Assembly: GCA_005792865.1 (NCBI GenBank)
Contig: SXQR01000214.1
Coordinates: forward strand, 1 to 14,502
Direction: 5' to 3'
From: Flavobacterium sp.
Lineage (GTDB): Bacteria; Bacteroidota; Bacteroidia; Flavobacteriales; Flavobacteriaceae
DNA: 14,502 bases
The number at the start of each line of letters is the position of its first letter. The stretch's first letter is position 1. The notes under the pieces were generated by a model. The model made no database searches. It was not told the origin of the DNA and saw only the letters and a list, made by a program, of their open reading frames with translations. Shown here piece after piece: positions 1 to 6,825 of this stretch. The position numbers and the translations under genes were made by a program.

Positions 1-12
1 AAACCAAAAAAG

Positions 13-2508
13 ATGAAAATACAGAACTACATAACCGGCCAATGGGTCGAGGGTTCCGGAAGCGGAACACCGCTCATCGACGCCGTGACGGGCGAGACCA
101 TCGCGTTCGCTTCGACTGAGGGAATCGATTTTGAAAAAGTCCTTCATTACGGACGCACCGTCGGCGGGCAAAAGCTACGCAAGATGACGTTCCAGGAGCG
201 CGGAAACATGCTCAAGGCGCTGGCCATGTACCTTACCAAACGCAAGGAGCAATTTTACGAGATCAGCTACCGCACGGGCGCGACCCGCGTGGATTCGTGG
301 ATCGACATCGAGGGCGGTTTCGGAAACCTGTTTGCCAATGCCTCGCTGCGGAAACTGTTTCCCAACCAACCGTACGATGTGGAGGGCGACCCTATAGACC
401 TATCGCGTGGCGGGCGCTTCATGGCGCACCACATATTGGTCCCGAAGCCCGGGGTTGCCGTCCACATCAACGCCTTCAACTTTCCCATTTGGGGAATGCT
501 CGAGAAATGCGCCGTCAACTGGATGGCGGGGATGCCGGCGGTGGTAAAGCCCGCGACCTCCACGTCTTACCTCACCGAAGCCGTCGTCAGGGAGATCATA
601 GGCTCGAAAATCTTACCGGAAGGCGCGCTGCAGCTCATCTGCGGTTCGGCGACAAAAATATTGGATCATGTGCAGAGCCAGGACGTTGTGACTTTTACCG
701 GTTCGGCTGATACGGGGCGCAAACTCAGGGCCCATGCGATGATCATCAACGAAGCGGTTCCGTTCAACATGGAAGCCGACTCGCTCAACTGTTCGATTTT
801 AGGCGAAGATGCGGTTCCCGGAACGCCCGAATTCGACCTCTTCGTGAGCCAGGTGCGCAGCGAGATGACCGTCAAGTGCGGGCAGAAGTGTACCGCCATA
901 CGCCGGATCATCGTCCCTGAAAATCTCATGGAAGACGTACAGATCGCGCTCGGAAAGGCGCTTGACAAGGTCACCATCGGCGACCCGAGGCTCAAGGAGG
1001 TCCGCATGGGCGCGCTGGTCTCACGCGAGGAAGTCCGGAAGGTTCAGGATCGCACCAGAGAAATCGCAAAAACCGCTTCCATCGTCTATGGCGATTACGA
1101 GAAGATCGACACGATCGGCGCCGACGCCTCAAAAGGTGCGTTCATCTCGCCGATGCTTTTGCGCGAGGACGATCCGTTTAAAAACCAATTTGTTCACGAA
1201 ATCGAGGCATTCGGCCCGGTCGCGACTTTGATGCCTTACAAAACGATTGAGGATGCGGTCGAACTTGCCAAGCTCGGGAAAGGCTCACTGGTTTCGTCAA
1301 TCGTTACCAACGACGATAAAATCGCCAAGGAGTACGTAATTAATGCCGCATCGCATCACGGAAGGATCCTGGTCCTCAACCGCGAGAACGCCAAGCAGTC
1401 AACGGGACACGGTTCACCGCTTCCGCAACTCGTCCACGGCGGCCCGGGTCGCGCAGGCGGTGGCGAGGAAATGGGAGGCCTGCGCGGAATCAAGCACTAC
1501 ATGCAGCGCTGTGCGGTCCAGGGAAGCCCGACGACGCTCACCGAGATTACCGGGATCTACCAGCCCAATTCGGCGTATAAGGAAGCCGACAAGCATCCAT
1601 TCCAATATTACTGGGACGACATCGCCCCCGGCATGTCCATCAAGACCCACAAGCGCACGGTGACCGATATTGACATCGTCAACTTTGCCAACCTTACCTG
1701 GGATCATTTCTACGCCCACACTGACATCACCTCGCTCAAGGGAAGCATCTTCGAGAAACGCACCGCACACGGCTATTTCATTTTGGCCGCAGCCGCAGGG
1801 CTTTTTGTCTGGCCCGGAAAAGGGCCCGTCGCCGCCAATTACGGCCTCGAGGAATGCCGCTTCCTGCGCCCGATCTACGACAATGACACGATCTACGTCC
1901 GCCTCACCTGCAAGCAAAAGGTGGAACGCGACAGCCGCGGCGAGGAGATGCCTTCGGGTATCGTGAAGTGGTTTGTCGAAGTCTTCGATCAGCACGACGA
2001 GTTATGCGCCATCGCCACGATCCTCACGATGGTACAAAAGCGCTCGCCGTTCAAGGCCATCGGCCCGGACAACATCGACGATTACATGACCAGGCTCACG
2101 GTGAATCACAAGGCCAATTGGGGCGCGATGACGCCGCAGCACATGGTGGAGCACCTCGAATCGGCACTGATGATGGCCGCCAACAATTTTGGCGAATACG
2201 AGATTTCGACCCCGGCCGAACATCTGGACAAATACCGCGAGATGATCTTCAGCCACAAACCGATGCCAAAAGGGCACAAACACCCGCTGATGAAGCCCGA
2301 TGCGCTCGAGGACCTGCGTCATCCGGACCTGGAGACCGCCAAGGCGAAAATGCGCGAGGCCTATGCCGCGTACGAACAATATTTCAAGGAAAACCCCGAT
2401 GCCCGCACCAAGAATGCGGTATTCGGGATGATGGACAAATTCGAGTGGGATTTGCTCAACACCAAGCACTTCAACCATCATTTCGAGCAATTCGGGATTT
2501 TGGATTAG
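13..2508 (+). CDS. paaZ: PaaZ: bifunctional oxepin-CoA hydrolase / 3-oxo-5,6-dehydrosuberyl-CoA semialdehyde dehydrogenase with extra DUF1569/DinB-like C-terminal domain
   Basis: This cytosolic enzyme opens the oxepin-CoA ring of the phenylacetate pathway and oxidises the resulting aldehyde. Residues about 1-510 are an aldehyde dehydrogenase domain: N156 in [10 protein letters not shown], general base E254 in NMEADSLN, and nucleophile C293 in [12 protein letters not shown]. Residues about 525-678 are a MaoC-like hot-dog hydratase with D564 and H569 in WDHFYAH, followed by [17 protein letters not shown]. The protein has 831 residues, whereas E. coli-type PaaZ has about 680. The extra part, about 685-831, has a [13 protein letters not shown] segment and ends [19 protein letters not shown], which I recognise as the DUF1569 branch of the DinB/YfiT-like fold. 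H710, H714, H819 and H823 are candidate metal ligands. The ATG at 13 follows an A-rich leader without Shine-Dalgarno sequence, as is usual in Bacteroidota. Two further phenylacetate-type genes follow. The PaaZ assignment is firm; the role of the third domain is unknown. Confidence 0.95.
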   Translation: MKIQNYITGQWVEGSGSGTPLIDAVTGETIAFASTEGIDFEKVLHYGRTVGGQKLRKMTFQERGNMLKALAMYLTKRKEQFYEISYRTGATRVDSWIDIEGGFGNLFANASLRKLFPNQPYDVEGDPIDLSRGGRFMAHHILVPKPGVAVHINAFNFPIWGMLEKCAVNWMAGMPAVVKPATSTSYLTEAVVREIIGSKILPEGALQLICGSATKILDHVQSQDVVTFTGSADTGRKLRAHAMIINEAVPFNMEADSLNCSILGEDAVPGTPEFDLFVSQVRSEMTVKCGQKCTAIRRIIVPENLMEDVQIALGKALDKVTIGDPRLKEVRMGALVSREEVRKVQDRTREIAKTASIVYGDYEKIDTIGADASKGAFISPMLLREDDPFKNQFVHEIEAFGPVATLMPYKTIEDAVELAKLGKGSLVSSIVTNDDKIAKEYVINAASHHGRILVLNRENAKQSTGHGSPLPQLVHGGPGRAGGGEEMGGLRGIKHYMQRCAVQGSPTTLTEITGIYQPNSAYKEADKHPFQYYWDDIAPGMSIKTHKRTVTDIDIVNFANLTWDHFYAHTDITSLKGSIFEKRTAHGYFILAAAAGLFVWPGKGPVAANYGLEECRFLRPIYDNDTIYVRLTCKQKVERDSRGEEMPSGIVKWFVEVFDQHDELCAIATILTMVQKRSPFKAIGPDNIDDYMTRLTVNHKANWGAMTPQHMVEHLESALMMAANNFGEYEISTPAEHLDKYREMIFSHKPMPKGHKHPLMKPDALEDLRHPDLETAKAKMREAYAAYEQYFKENPDARTKNAVFGMMDKFEWDLLNTKHFNHHFEQFGILD

Positions 2509-2510
2509 GA

Positions 2511-2576
2511 GCTTTTTCCGGCTCTTGGCTTTATCTCTTCGCTTTGCTGCGAGGATATCGCCGCGATCCGGGCTAG
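2511..2576 (+). repeat. Interspersed hairpin element, copy A
   Basis: It begins two bases after the paaZ stop codon. It has conserved flanks (ctttatct on the left, aggatatcg and gggct on the right) around an inner hairpin. The hairpin arms are 2537-2542 (cttcgc) and 2549-2554 (gcgagg), six pairs including one G-T, with loop 2543-2548. A second copy lies in inverted orientation at about 6663-6725. The flanks match at roughly four positions in five, while the hairpin arms differ in sequence. It may act as a 3'-end structure for paaZ mRNA or be a REP-like mobile element; both are inference. Confidence 0.7.
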
Positions 2577-2580
2577 TTAG

Positions 2581-2608
2581 CAGTCAGCGATCAGCAATCA
2601 GCTGTCAG
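2581..2608 (+). repeat. Heptamer array, CNNTCAG x4 (28 bp)
   Basis: Four consecutive 7-bp units fit CNNTCAG: cagtcag, cgatcag, caatcag, ctgtcag. It sits directly after hairpin element A in the paaZ-hydratase spacer. The same consensus recurs at 4530-4557 and 4811-4838 inside the E2 gene, and inverted at 6798-6818. Confidence 0.8.
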
Positions 2609-2648
2609 CCCATTGGGAACTAAAAGCATATCGAATAAACATAACAAA

Positions 2649-2676
2649 CTGAAAGCGGAAAGCTGACCCCTGAAAG
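2649..2676 (+). repeat. Heptamer array x4 ending 2 bp before a start codon
   Basis: Four 7-bp units: ctgaaag, cggaaag, ctgaccc, ctgaaag. The array ends two bases before the ATG at 2679, so it is the immediate leader of the enoyl-CoA hydratase gene. Its consensus differs from that of 2581-2608, but period and total length (28 bp) are the same. Confidence 0.75.
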
Positions 2677-2678
2677 CT

Positions 2679-3431
2679 ATGGAACCATACGTAAAGCAAA
2701 CAATAAACGACAATATTTGTACGATCGAGTTCTTCCACCCGGAGCAAAATAGCTTACCCGGAACGATCCTCGCCCAACTTGCCGACAACATTACCACCGC
2801 CGGGAAGAACGACGCTGTCAAGGTGATTATCCTTCGCAGCGGCGGCGACCGGACGTTTTGTGCCGGTGCCAGTTTCCGCGAGCTGATCTCGATTGACGAC
2901 GCGGCCACCGGCAAGGTGTTTTTTTCCGGTTTTGCCAACGTGATCAACGCGATGCGCAAGTGCCCCAAGTTCATCATCGGGCGGGTGCAGGGCAAGGCCG
3001 TGGGCGGTGGCGTTGGGATCGCCGCGGCAAGCGATTATTGCATCGCGACCAAATTTGCGGCGATCAAGCTCAGCGAACTCAACGTCGGGATCGGGCCCTT
3101 CGTGGTAAGCCCGGCCATCGAGCGCAAGATCGGGGTGTCGGCGATGTCGCAGATCGCGATAGACGCCAACTCCTTTTACGAAGCCGAATGGGCTCGTGCA
3201 AAAGGCCTGTATGCGAATATTTTCGATTCGATCGAGGTCATGGACGAGGCCATCGATTCCTTTGCCCGCCACCTCTGCACCTACAACCCCGAGGCGATGC
3301 ACGAGATGAAGCGCATCTTCTGGAAAGGCACCGAGGACTGGGACATGCTGCTCTCCGAGCGCGCGGCGATCAGCGGGCGGTTGGTGTTGAGTGAGTTTAC
3401 GAAGAGTACTTTGGAAAAGTTTAAAAATTAG
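2679..3431 (+). CDS. Enoyl-CoA hydratase/isomerase family protein, probably of phenylacetate degradation
   Basis: A 250-residue crotonase-fold enzyme that should act on CoA thioesters in the cytosol. The oxyanion-hole segments are FCAGASFRE (60-68) and GKAVGGGVGIAAASDYCIA (105-123). The first catalytic glutamate of crotonase (Glu144 in the rat enzyme) appears as E133 in SELNVGIGP. The position matching the second (Glu164) appears to be Q158 in SAMSQIAI by my hand alignment. One-glutamate members are often isomerases or have other activities, so a plain hydratase should not be assumed. Its place between paaZ and the paaY-like gene suggests a PaaF/PaaG-type role, but motifs alone do not decide which. 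The ATG at 2679 is preceded by repeat DNA with no ribosome binding site. The TAG stop merges into the GGAAATTA array. Confidence 0.85.
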   Translation: MEPYVKQTINDNICTIEFFHPEQNSLPGTILAQLADNITTAGKNDAVKVIILRSGGDRTFCAGASFRELISIDDAATGKVFFSGFANVINAMRKCPKFIIGRVQGKAVGGGVGIAAASDYCIATKFAAIKLSELNVGIGPFVVSPAIERKIGVSAMSQIAIDANSFYEAEWARAKGLYANIFDSIEVMDEAIDSFARHLCTYNPEAMHEMKRIFWKGTEDWDMLLSERAAISGRLVLSEFTKSTLEKFKN

Positions 3432-3494
3432 GAAATTAGGAAATTAGGAAATTAGGAAATTAGGAAATTAGGAAATTAGGAAATTAGGAAATTA
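3431..3494 (+). repeat. Perfect tandem array GGAAATTA x8
   Basis: Eight identical 8-bp units starting at the last base of the enoyl-CoA hydratase stop codon; the preceding aaaaatta looks like a degraded ninth unit. Copy-number change would alter only the spacer before the next gene, not the protein. The array is perfect, unlike the degenerate heptamer arrays, which suggests recent expansion by slippage. Confidence 0.95.
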
Positions 3495-3527
3495 CAGTAT
3501 TAAACAATCTGCTGATTTCATCGTAGG

Positions 3528-3559
3528 CATTTCCTAATTGGCACATTTCCTAATTAGCA
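3528..3559 (+). repeat. Two 16-bp direct repeats complementary to the GGAAATTA array
   Basis: Units 3528-3543 and 3544-3559 differ at one base of 16. Each contains atttcctaatt (3529-3539 and 3545-3555), an 11-bp perfect reverse complement of the junction between GGAAATTA units. The transcript could fold these against any copy of the upstream array. The second unit ends seven bases before the ATG at 3567. Confidence 0.8.
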
Positions 3560-3566
3560 CATTAAC

Positions 3567-4196
3567 ATGATATACGAATTCAACTCCTTCATCCCCGTCA
3601 TCCACGAAAGTAGTTTCGTGCACCCGCTTGCGGCCGTGACGGGCAACGTGATCATCGGGAAGGACTGCTACATAGGGCCGGGCGCGGCAATCCGCGGTGA
3701 CTGGGGCGGAATCGTGATCGAGGACGGTTGCAACGTGCAGGAGAACTGCACGATCCACATGTTCCCGGGCAAGAGCATCGTCCTTCGGGAAGGCGCGCAC
3801 ATCGGGCACGGGGCCATTGTCCACGGGGCCAACATCGGGCGCAATTCGCTGATTGGAATGAACGCCGTGATTATGGACGGAGCCGAGGTGGGAGACGAGT
3901 GCATCGTGGGCGCTTTGGCTTTCGTCAAGGCCGAGATGAAGATCCCCAACCGAAAGATCGTCGCGGGAAATCCGGCGGCAATCGTAAAGGACGTAAGCGA
4001 CGAAATGATCGAATGGAAAACCCGCGGGACTGCACTGTACCAGCAACTGCCAGCGGAAATGTACGCCACCTGGAAGGAAGTGGAGCCGCTCAGGGAAGTG
4101 CCGGAGGATAGGCCCGAGCAGAAGGCATATTTTGAGACACTGCAAGAGCTAAAGGATAACCGTCAAACGTCGAATGACGTACGACGAACGAAGTAA
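3567..4196 (+). CDS. paaY: PaaY-type hexapeptide-repeat protein (gamma-carbonic anhydrase fold, putative thioesterase)
   Basis: A 209-residue left-handed beta-helix protein with repeating [IV]-G-x-x hexapeptides over residues about 20-140. Three histidines, H64 (TIHMFPG), H81 and H86 (AHIGHGAIVHG), match the metal-binding triad of gamma-carbonic anhydrases, including the five-residue spacing of the last two. Known PaaY proteins hydrolyse dead-end CoA thioesters of the phenylacetate pathway. Length is near the E. coli protein (196) plus a tail. The last 13 or so residues (about 198-209) are encoded by a 7-bp-period array and look like a recent, nonfunctional extension. It follows paaZ and an enoyl-CoA hydratase gene, which supports the PaaY name over a generic acyltransferase. 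Confidence 0.85.
   Translation: MIYEFNSFIPVIHESSFVHPLAAVTGNVIIGKDCYIGPGAAIRGDWGGIVIEDGCNVQENCTIHMFPGKSIVLREGAHIGHGAIVHGANIGRNSLIGMNAVIMDGAEVGDECIVGALAFVKAEMKIPNRKIVAGNPAAIVKDVSDEMIEWKTRGTALYQQLPAEMYATWKEVEPLREVPEDRPEQKAYFETLQELKDNRQTSNDVRRTK
4160..4194 (+). repeat. Heptamer array forming the 3' end of paaY
   Basis: Five 7-bp units: ccgtcaa, acgtcga, atgacgt, acgacga, acgaagt. They are translated as the last residues of PaaY and supply the first base of its stop codon. The resemblance to the intergenic arrays suggests that repeat insertion replaced or extended the original C-terminus. Confidence 0.65.
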
Positions 4197-4236
4197 AAAA
4201 TCAAATTTTGAGTAAGATAGTTGATCAGTCGGCCCG

Positions 4237-4264
4237 TTCGACATTTGACATTAGACATTCGACA
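4237..4264 (+). repeat. Heptamer array TTNGACA x4 overlapping the E2 start codon
   Basis: Four 7-bp units: ttcgaca, tttgaca, ttagaca, ttcgaca. The final a is the first base of the E2 start codon at 4264-4266. The reverse complement of the same unit occurs four times at 6743-6770. Confidence 0.8.
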
Positions 4265-5580
4265 TGATAGAATTCAAACTGCCCAAAATGGGCGAAAGCA
4301 TATCCGAAGCAACCATCATCTCGTGGCTCAAGGCCGTGGGCGATTACGTGGAGGCCGAGGAAACGATTTTGGAAGTCGCGACCGACAAGGTGGACAGCGA
4401 GGTGCAGTCACCCGTAACGGGCGTGATCAAGGAACTGCGTTTTGCCAAGGGCGATGTGGTGAAGGTGGGGGAGGTGCTGGCGATCATAGAGGAGAGTCAA
4501 GAAGAAAGAAGCAAGAAGCAAGAGCAAAGCCGTCAGCCGTCAGTCATCAGTCATCAGTCTATTAACGAAGAGCAACGAATTTCTGACAACCAACAATCGA
4601 CAACTGACAACCGACAACCGGCCGGCAACCGTAAACCGTCAACCGTAAACCAAGATGTTTTCCTATCCCCACTCATCATCTCGATCGCCCAAAAGGAGAA
4701 CCTGTCACTTGAGGAAGTGCAAACGATCCCGGGAACGGGGACCGGTGGAAGGATCCGCAAGAGCGATGTATTTGAATACCTGAAGCACCGCAAATATCCC
4801 TTGCAGAGAGCTGTCAGCCATCAGCCGTCGGCTTTCAGTTTTCCCAAACCAACGGTCAATTTCAACGAGGGCAAGGACCGCATCGTCGAGATGGACCGCA
4901 TGCGCCAGATGATTGCCGGGCACATGGTGTACTCCAAGCACACCTCGCCGCACGTCACGTCGTATCTCGAGATCGATGTGACCGATCTGGTCAACTGGCG
5001 AAATGCGAATAAAGATGCATTCGGGAAAAAGCACGGCCAGAAGCTGACTTTCACGCCGGTTTTCGTGCAGGCCGTCGCCAGGGCTGTCGCCGAATTCCCG
5101 ATGATCAACGTCCAGGTTGACGGCAACAAGATCGTGGTAAAGGGCGATATCAACATCGGGATGGCGACGGCGCTTCCGTCAGGCAACCTGATCGTCCCGG
5201 TGGTCCGCAATGCCGATACAAAGGAAATGCACGAGCTCGCCGCGGACGTCAACCGTTTGGCCGACGCGGCGCGCAACAACAAACTCAAACCCGACGATAT
5301 CCAGGGCAGTACCTTTACGATATCCAATGTGGGGACATTTGGCAGCCTGATGGGCACGCCAATCATCAACCAGCCCGAGGTCGCGATTTTGGCCTTCGGG
5401 ATCATCAAGAAGCGCCCCGAAGTCATCACCACCGACAAGGGTGACGAGATCGCGATCAGGAGCATGATGTTCCTGTCGCTTTCGTTTGACCACCGCGTGA
5501 TCGACGGGCACCTGGGCGGATCGTTCCTGCGCCGTGTGGGCGACCACCTTGAAAAATTTGACATCAATACCGCAATCTAG
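4264..5580 (+). CDS. 2-oxo acid dehydrogenase E2 (dihydrolipoyl acyltransferase), probably branched-chain type
   Basis: This 438-residue core subunit carries acyl groups on lipoate and transfers them to CoA. Residues 1-76 are a lipoyl domain with modified lysine K42 in ATDKVDSEV. Residues about 132-172 are the peripheral subunit-binding domain (SPLIISIAQKENLSL, then GTGTGGRIRKSDV). Residues about 205-438 are the catalytic domain ending in SFDHRVIDG, with H410 and D414. The two linkers (about 78-131 and 183-194) are Q/S/N-rich, lack the usual Ala-Pro character, and are encoded by 7-bp-period repeats like those in the spacers. The branched-chain role is inferred from the adjacent ilvE and fused E1; substrate cannot be read from motifs. 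The ATG at 4264 overlaps a repeat unit. The stop lies 18 bp before ilvE. Confidence 0.92.
   Translation: MIEFKLPKMGESISEATIISWLKAVGDYVEAEETILEVATDKVDSEVQSPVTGVIKELRFAKGDVVKVGEVLAIIEESQEERSKKQEQSRQPSVISHQSINEEQRISDNQQSTTDNRQPAGNRKPSTVNQDVFLSPLIISIAQKENLSLEEVQTIPGTGTGGRIRKSDVFEYLKHRKYPLQRAVSHQPSAFSFPKPTVNFNEGKDRIVEMDRMRQMIAGHMVYSKHTSPHVTSYLEIDVTDLVNWRNANKDAFGKKHGQKLTFTPVFVQAVARAVAEFPMINVQVDGNKIVVKGDINIGMATALPSGNLIVPVVRNADTKEMHELAADVNRLADAARNNKLKPDDIQGSTFTISNVGTFGSLMGTPIINQPEVAILAFGIIKKRPEVITTDKGDEIAIRSMMFLSLSFDHRVIDGHLGGSFLRRVGDHLEKFDINTAI
4501..4649 (+). repeat. Compound heptamer arrays encoding E2 linker 1
   Basis: Four runs with 7-bp period lie inside the E2 gene: about 4501-4528 (gaagcaa-like), 4530-4557 ([CT]NNTCAG x4), 4583-4617 (NNRACAA x5) and 4622-4649 (CCGNNAA x4). 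The CNNTCAG run has the same consensus as the intergenic array at 2581-2608. Since 7 is not a multiple of 3, only certain combinations keep the reading frame, and this one does. Confidence 0.85.
4811..4838 (+). repeat. Heptamer array CNNTCAG x4 in E2 linker 2
   Basis: Units ctgtcag, ccatcag, ccgtcgg, ctttcag (28 bp), translated as AVSHQPSAFS between the subunit-binding and catalytic domains. It is the same consensus as 2581-2608 and 4530-4557. Confidence 0.8.
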
Positions 5581-5598
5581 GTTGCAAAAAACACAACT

Positions 5599-6675
5599 AT
5601 GGAATACAACATCACCGAAAAAAAAACATTGCAATCCCGCGTGTCCAACCAGGACATCAACAACATCATGATGGGCAAGGCCTTTACCGACCACATGTTT
5701 GTTTGCGATTACGCCGACGGCAAATGGCAAAATGCGCGCATCGAACCGCTCGACCTCATCCCCACGCATCCAGCCGCGATGGCGCTGCACTACGGCCAGG
5801 CGATCTTCGAGGGACTAAAGGCCACGATGGGCGAAGACGGAAACCCGATGCTTTTCAGGCCCATCGAGAATGCCAAGCGTTTGAACCATTCGGCCGACAG
5901 GATGGGAATGCCGCGTTTTCCCGAGGAACTTTTCGTGGAAGGATTGCGCCGCCTGGTGGATATCGACCGCGACTGGGTTCCCACGAGCGAGGGTTCAACC
6001 CTTTATTTGCGGCCTTTCATGTACGCCGACGAAGCCTTTATCGGGATGCGCGCGGCCACGACCTACAAGTTCATCATCATGGCGTCGCCGGCAGGGCCGT
6101 TCTTCAGCAAACGGATCAGGCTTTATGCCGAGAAAAAATACGTACGCGCCGTCAATGGCGGGACGGGCGAGGCCAAGGCCGCAGGGAATTATGCCGCCGC
6201 CATCCGCCCGACCGAGTACGCCAAGGCTCAGGGTTACGACCAGGTTTTGTGGCTTGATGCGCATGACTTTGAATACATCCAGGAAGTAGGAACGATGAAC
6301 ATCTTTTTCAAGATCGCCGGTAAATTCATCACGCCGAACCTCAATGGCTCCGTGCTCGCGGGCATCACGCGGATGAGCGTCATGGAACTATTGCGCGACA
6401 AGGGCTTCGAGGTCGGGGAAAGGCCGATCACGATCTCCGAAATCAAGGCGGCTTCAGAAAACGGCACGCTCGAGGAAGCCTTTGGCGTGGGGACCGCTGT
6501 GAATATCGCGATGGTGGAAGAGATCGGCAACAATGATTTCTCGATCAAACTGCCCGCCGATAATCCCATGGCAAACGATATATTGAATACGCTGGCCGAT
6601 ATCCGGTCAGGGCGCGTCGGGGATAAATTTGGTTGGATTTTGCCCGTCGTGAAGACAGAAGCGCAGCCCCGATAG
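5599..6675 (+). CDS. ilvE: Branched-chain amino acid aminotransferase
   Basis: This PLP-dependent fold-type IV aminotransferase of 358 residues interconverts leucine, isoleucine and valine with their 2-oxo acids. The PLP lysine is K193 in GGTGEAKAAGNY. Other family marks are YGQAIFEGLKA (65-75), YLRPFMYADE (136-145), EVGTMNIFF (229-237) with E229, and SVLAGITRMSV (251-261). Length matches the longer class that includes the mitochondrial BCAT enzymes. It sits 18 bp after the E2 gene and upstream of the fused E1, so a catabolic role feeding the branched-chain dehydrogenase is likely, although the enzyme also works in biosynthesis. The last four residues and stop codon (AQPR) lie inside hairpin element B, so the C-terminus may have been altered by the element. 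Confidence 0.93.
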   Translation: MEYNITEKKTLQSRVSNQDINNIMMGKAFTDHMFVCDYADGKWQNARIEPLDLIPTHPAAMALHYGQAIFEGLKATMGEDGNPMLFRPIENAKRLNHSADRMGMPRFPEELFVEGLRRLVDIDRDWVPTSEGSTLYLRPFMYADEAFIGMRAATTYKFIIMASPAGPFFSKRIRLYAEKKYVRAVNGGTGEAKAAGNYAAAIRPTEYAKAQGYDQVLWLDAHDFEYIQEVGTMNIFFKIAGKFITPNLNGSVLAGITRMSVMELLRDKGFEVGERPITISEIKAASENGTLEEAFGVGTAVNIAMVEEIGNNDFSIKLPADNPMANDILNTLADIRSGRVGDKFGWILPVVKTEAQPR

Positions 6676-6725
6676 CGCCGATATCCTTTTTCCGGTAGGA
6701 AAAAGATAAAGGCAATAGCGGGAGA
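6663..6725 (-). repeat. Interspersed hairpin element, copy B (inverted)
   Basis: Read on the - strand, it matches copy A at 2511-2576 on both flanks (cccgctattgcctttatct and aggatatcggcgctatcg). The inner hairpin differs: arms 6686-6693 (ctttttcc) and 6698-6705 (ggaaaaag) pair perfectly over 8 bp around the tetraloop ggta. The end of ilvE, including its stop codon, lies in the element. On the + strand it could serve as a weak 3'-end hairpin, but there is no T-tract, so I do not call it a terminator. Confidence 0.7.
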
Positions 6726-6742
6726 TGTCTGCCATAAAAATC

Positions 6743-6770
6743 TGTCAAATGTCGAAAGTCGAATGTCGAA
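6743..6770 (+). repeat. Heptamer array NGTCRAA x4
   Basis: Units tgtcaaa, tgtcgaa, agtcgaa, tgtcgaa (28 bp) in the ilvE-E1 spacer. It is the reverse complement of the TTNGACA array before the E2 gene (4237-4264). Confidence 0.8.
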
Positions 6771-6797
6771 AGACGGTCCTAATTAGCAAAGTGCATA

Positions 6798-6818
6798 CTG
6801 ACGGCTGACAGCTGACAG
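6798..6818 (+). repeat. Heptamer array CTGANNG x3 just upstream of the E1 gene
   Basis: Units ctgacgg, ctgacag, ctgacag, followed by a partial ct. It ends seven bases before the E1 start codon and is the reverse complement of the CNNTCAG family. Confidence 0.75.
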
Positions 6819-6825
6819 CTAAAAA

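Noticed and set aside
1968..2576. 202-codon frame overlapping the end of paaZ
   Set aside because: It is a shadow of the DUF1569-like region of paaZ in another frame, with low-complexity His/Arg/Gln-rich translation and no family resemblance.
2509..2678. Promoter for the enoyl-CoA hydratase gene in the 170-bp spacer
   Set aside because: The spacer is mostly hairpin element A and two heptamer arrays; no TAnnTTTG box with a TTTG partner is visible, so I leave the gene in the upstream unit.
3431..3494. Possible CRISPR array
   Set aside because: Units are contiguous 8-mers with no spacers, and no cas genes are present.
6686..6705. Intrinsic terminator after ilvE
   Set aside because: The 8-bp stem is perfect but A/T-rich and followed by ataaagg instead of a T-tract; it is better explained as the core of hairpin element B.
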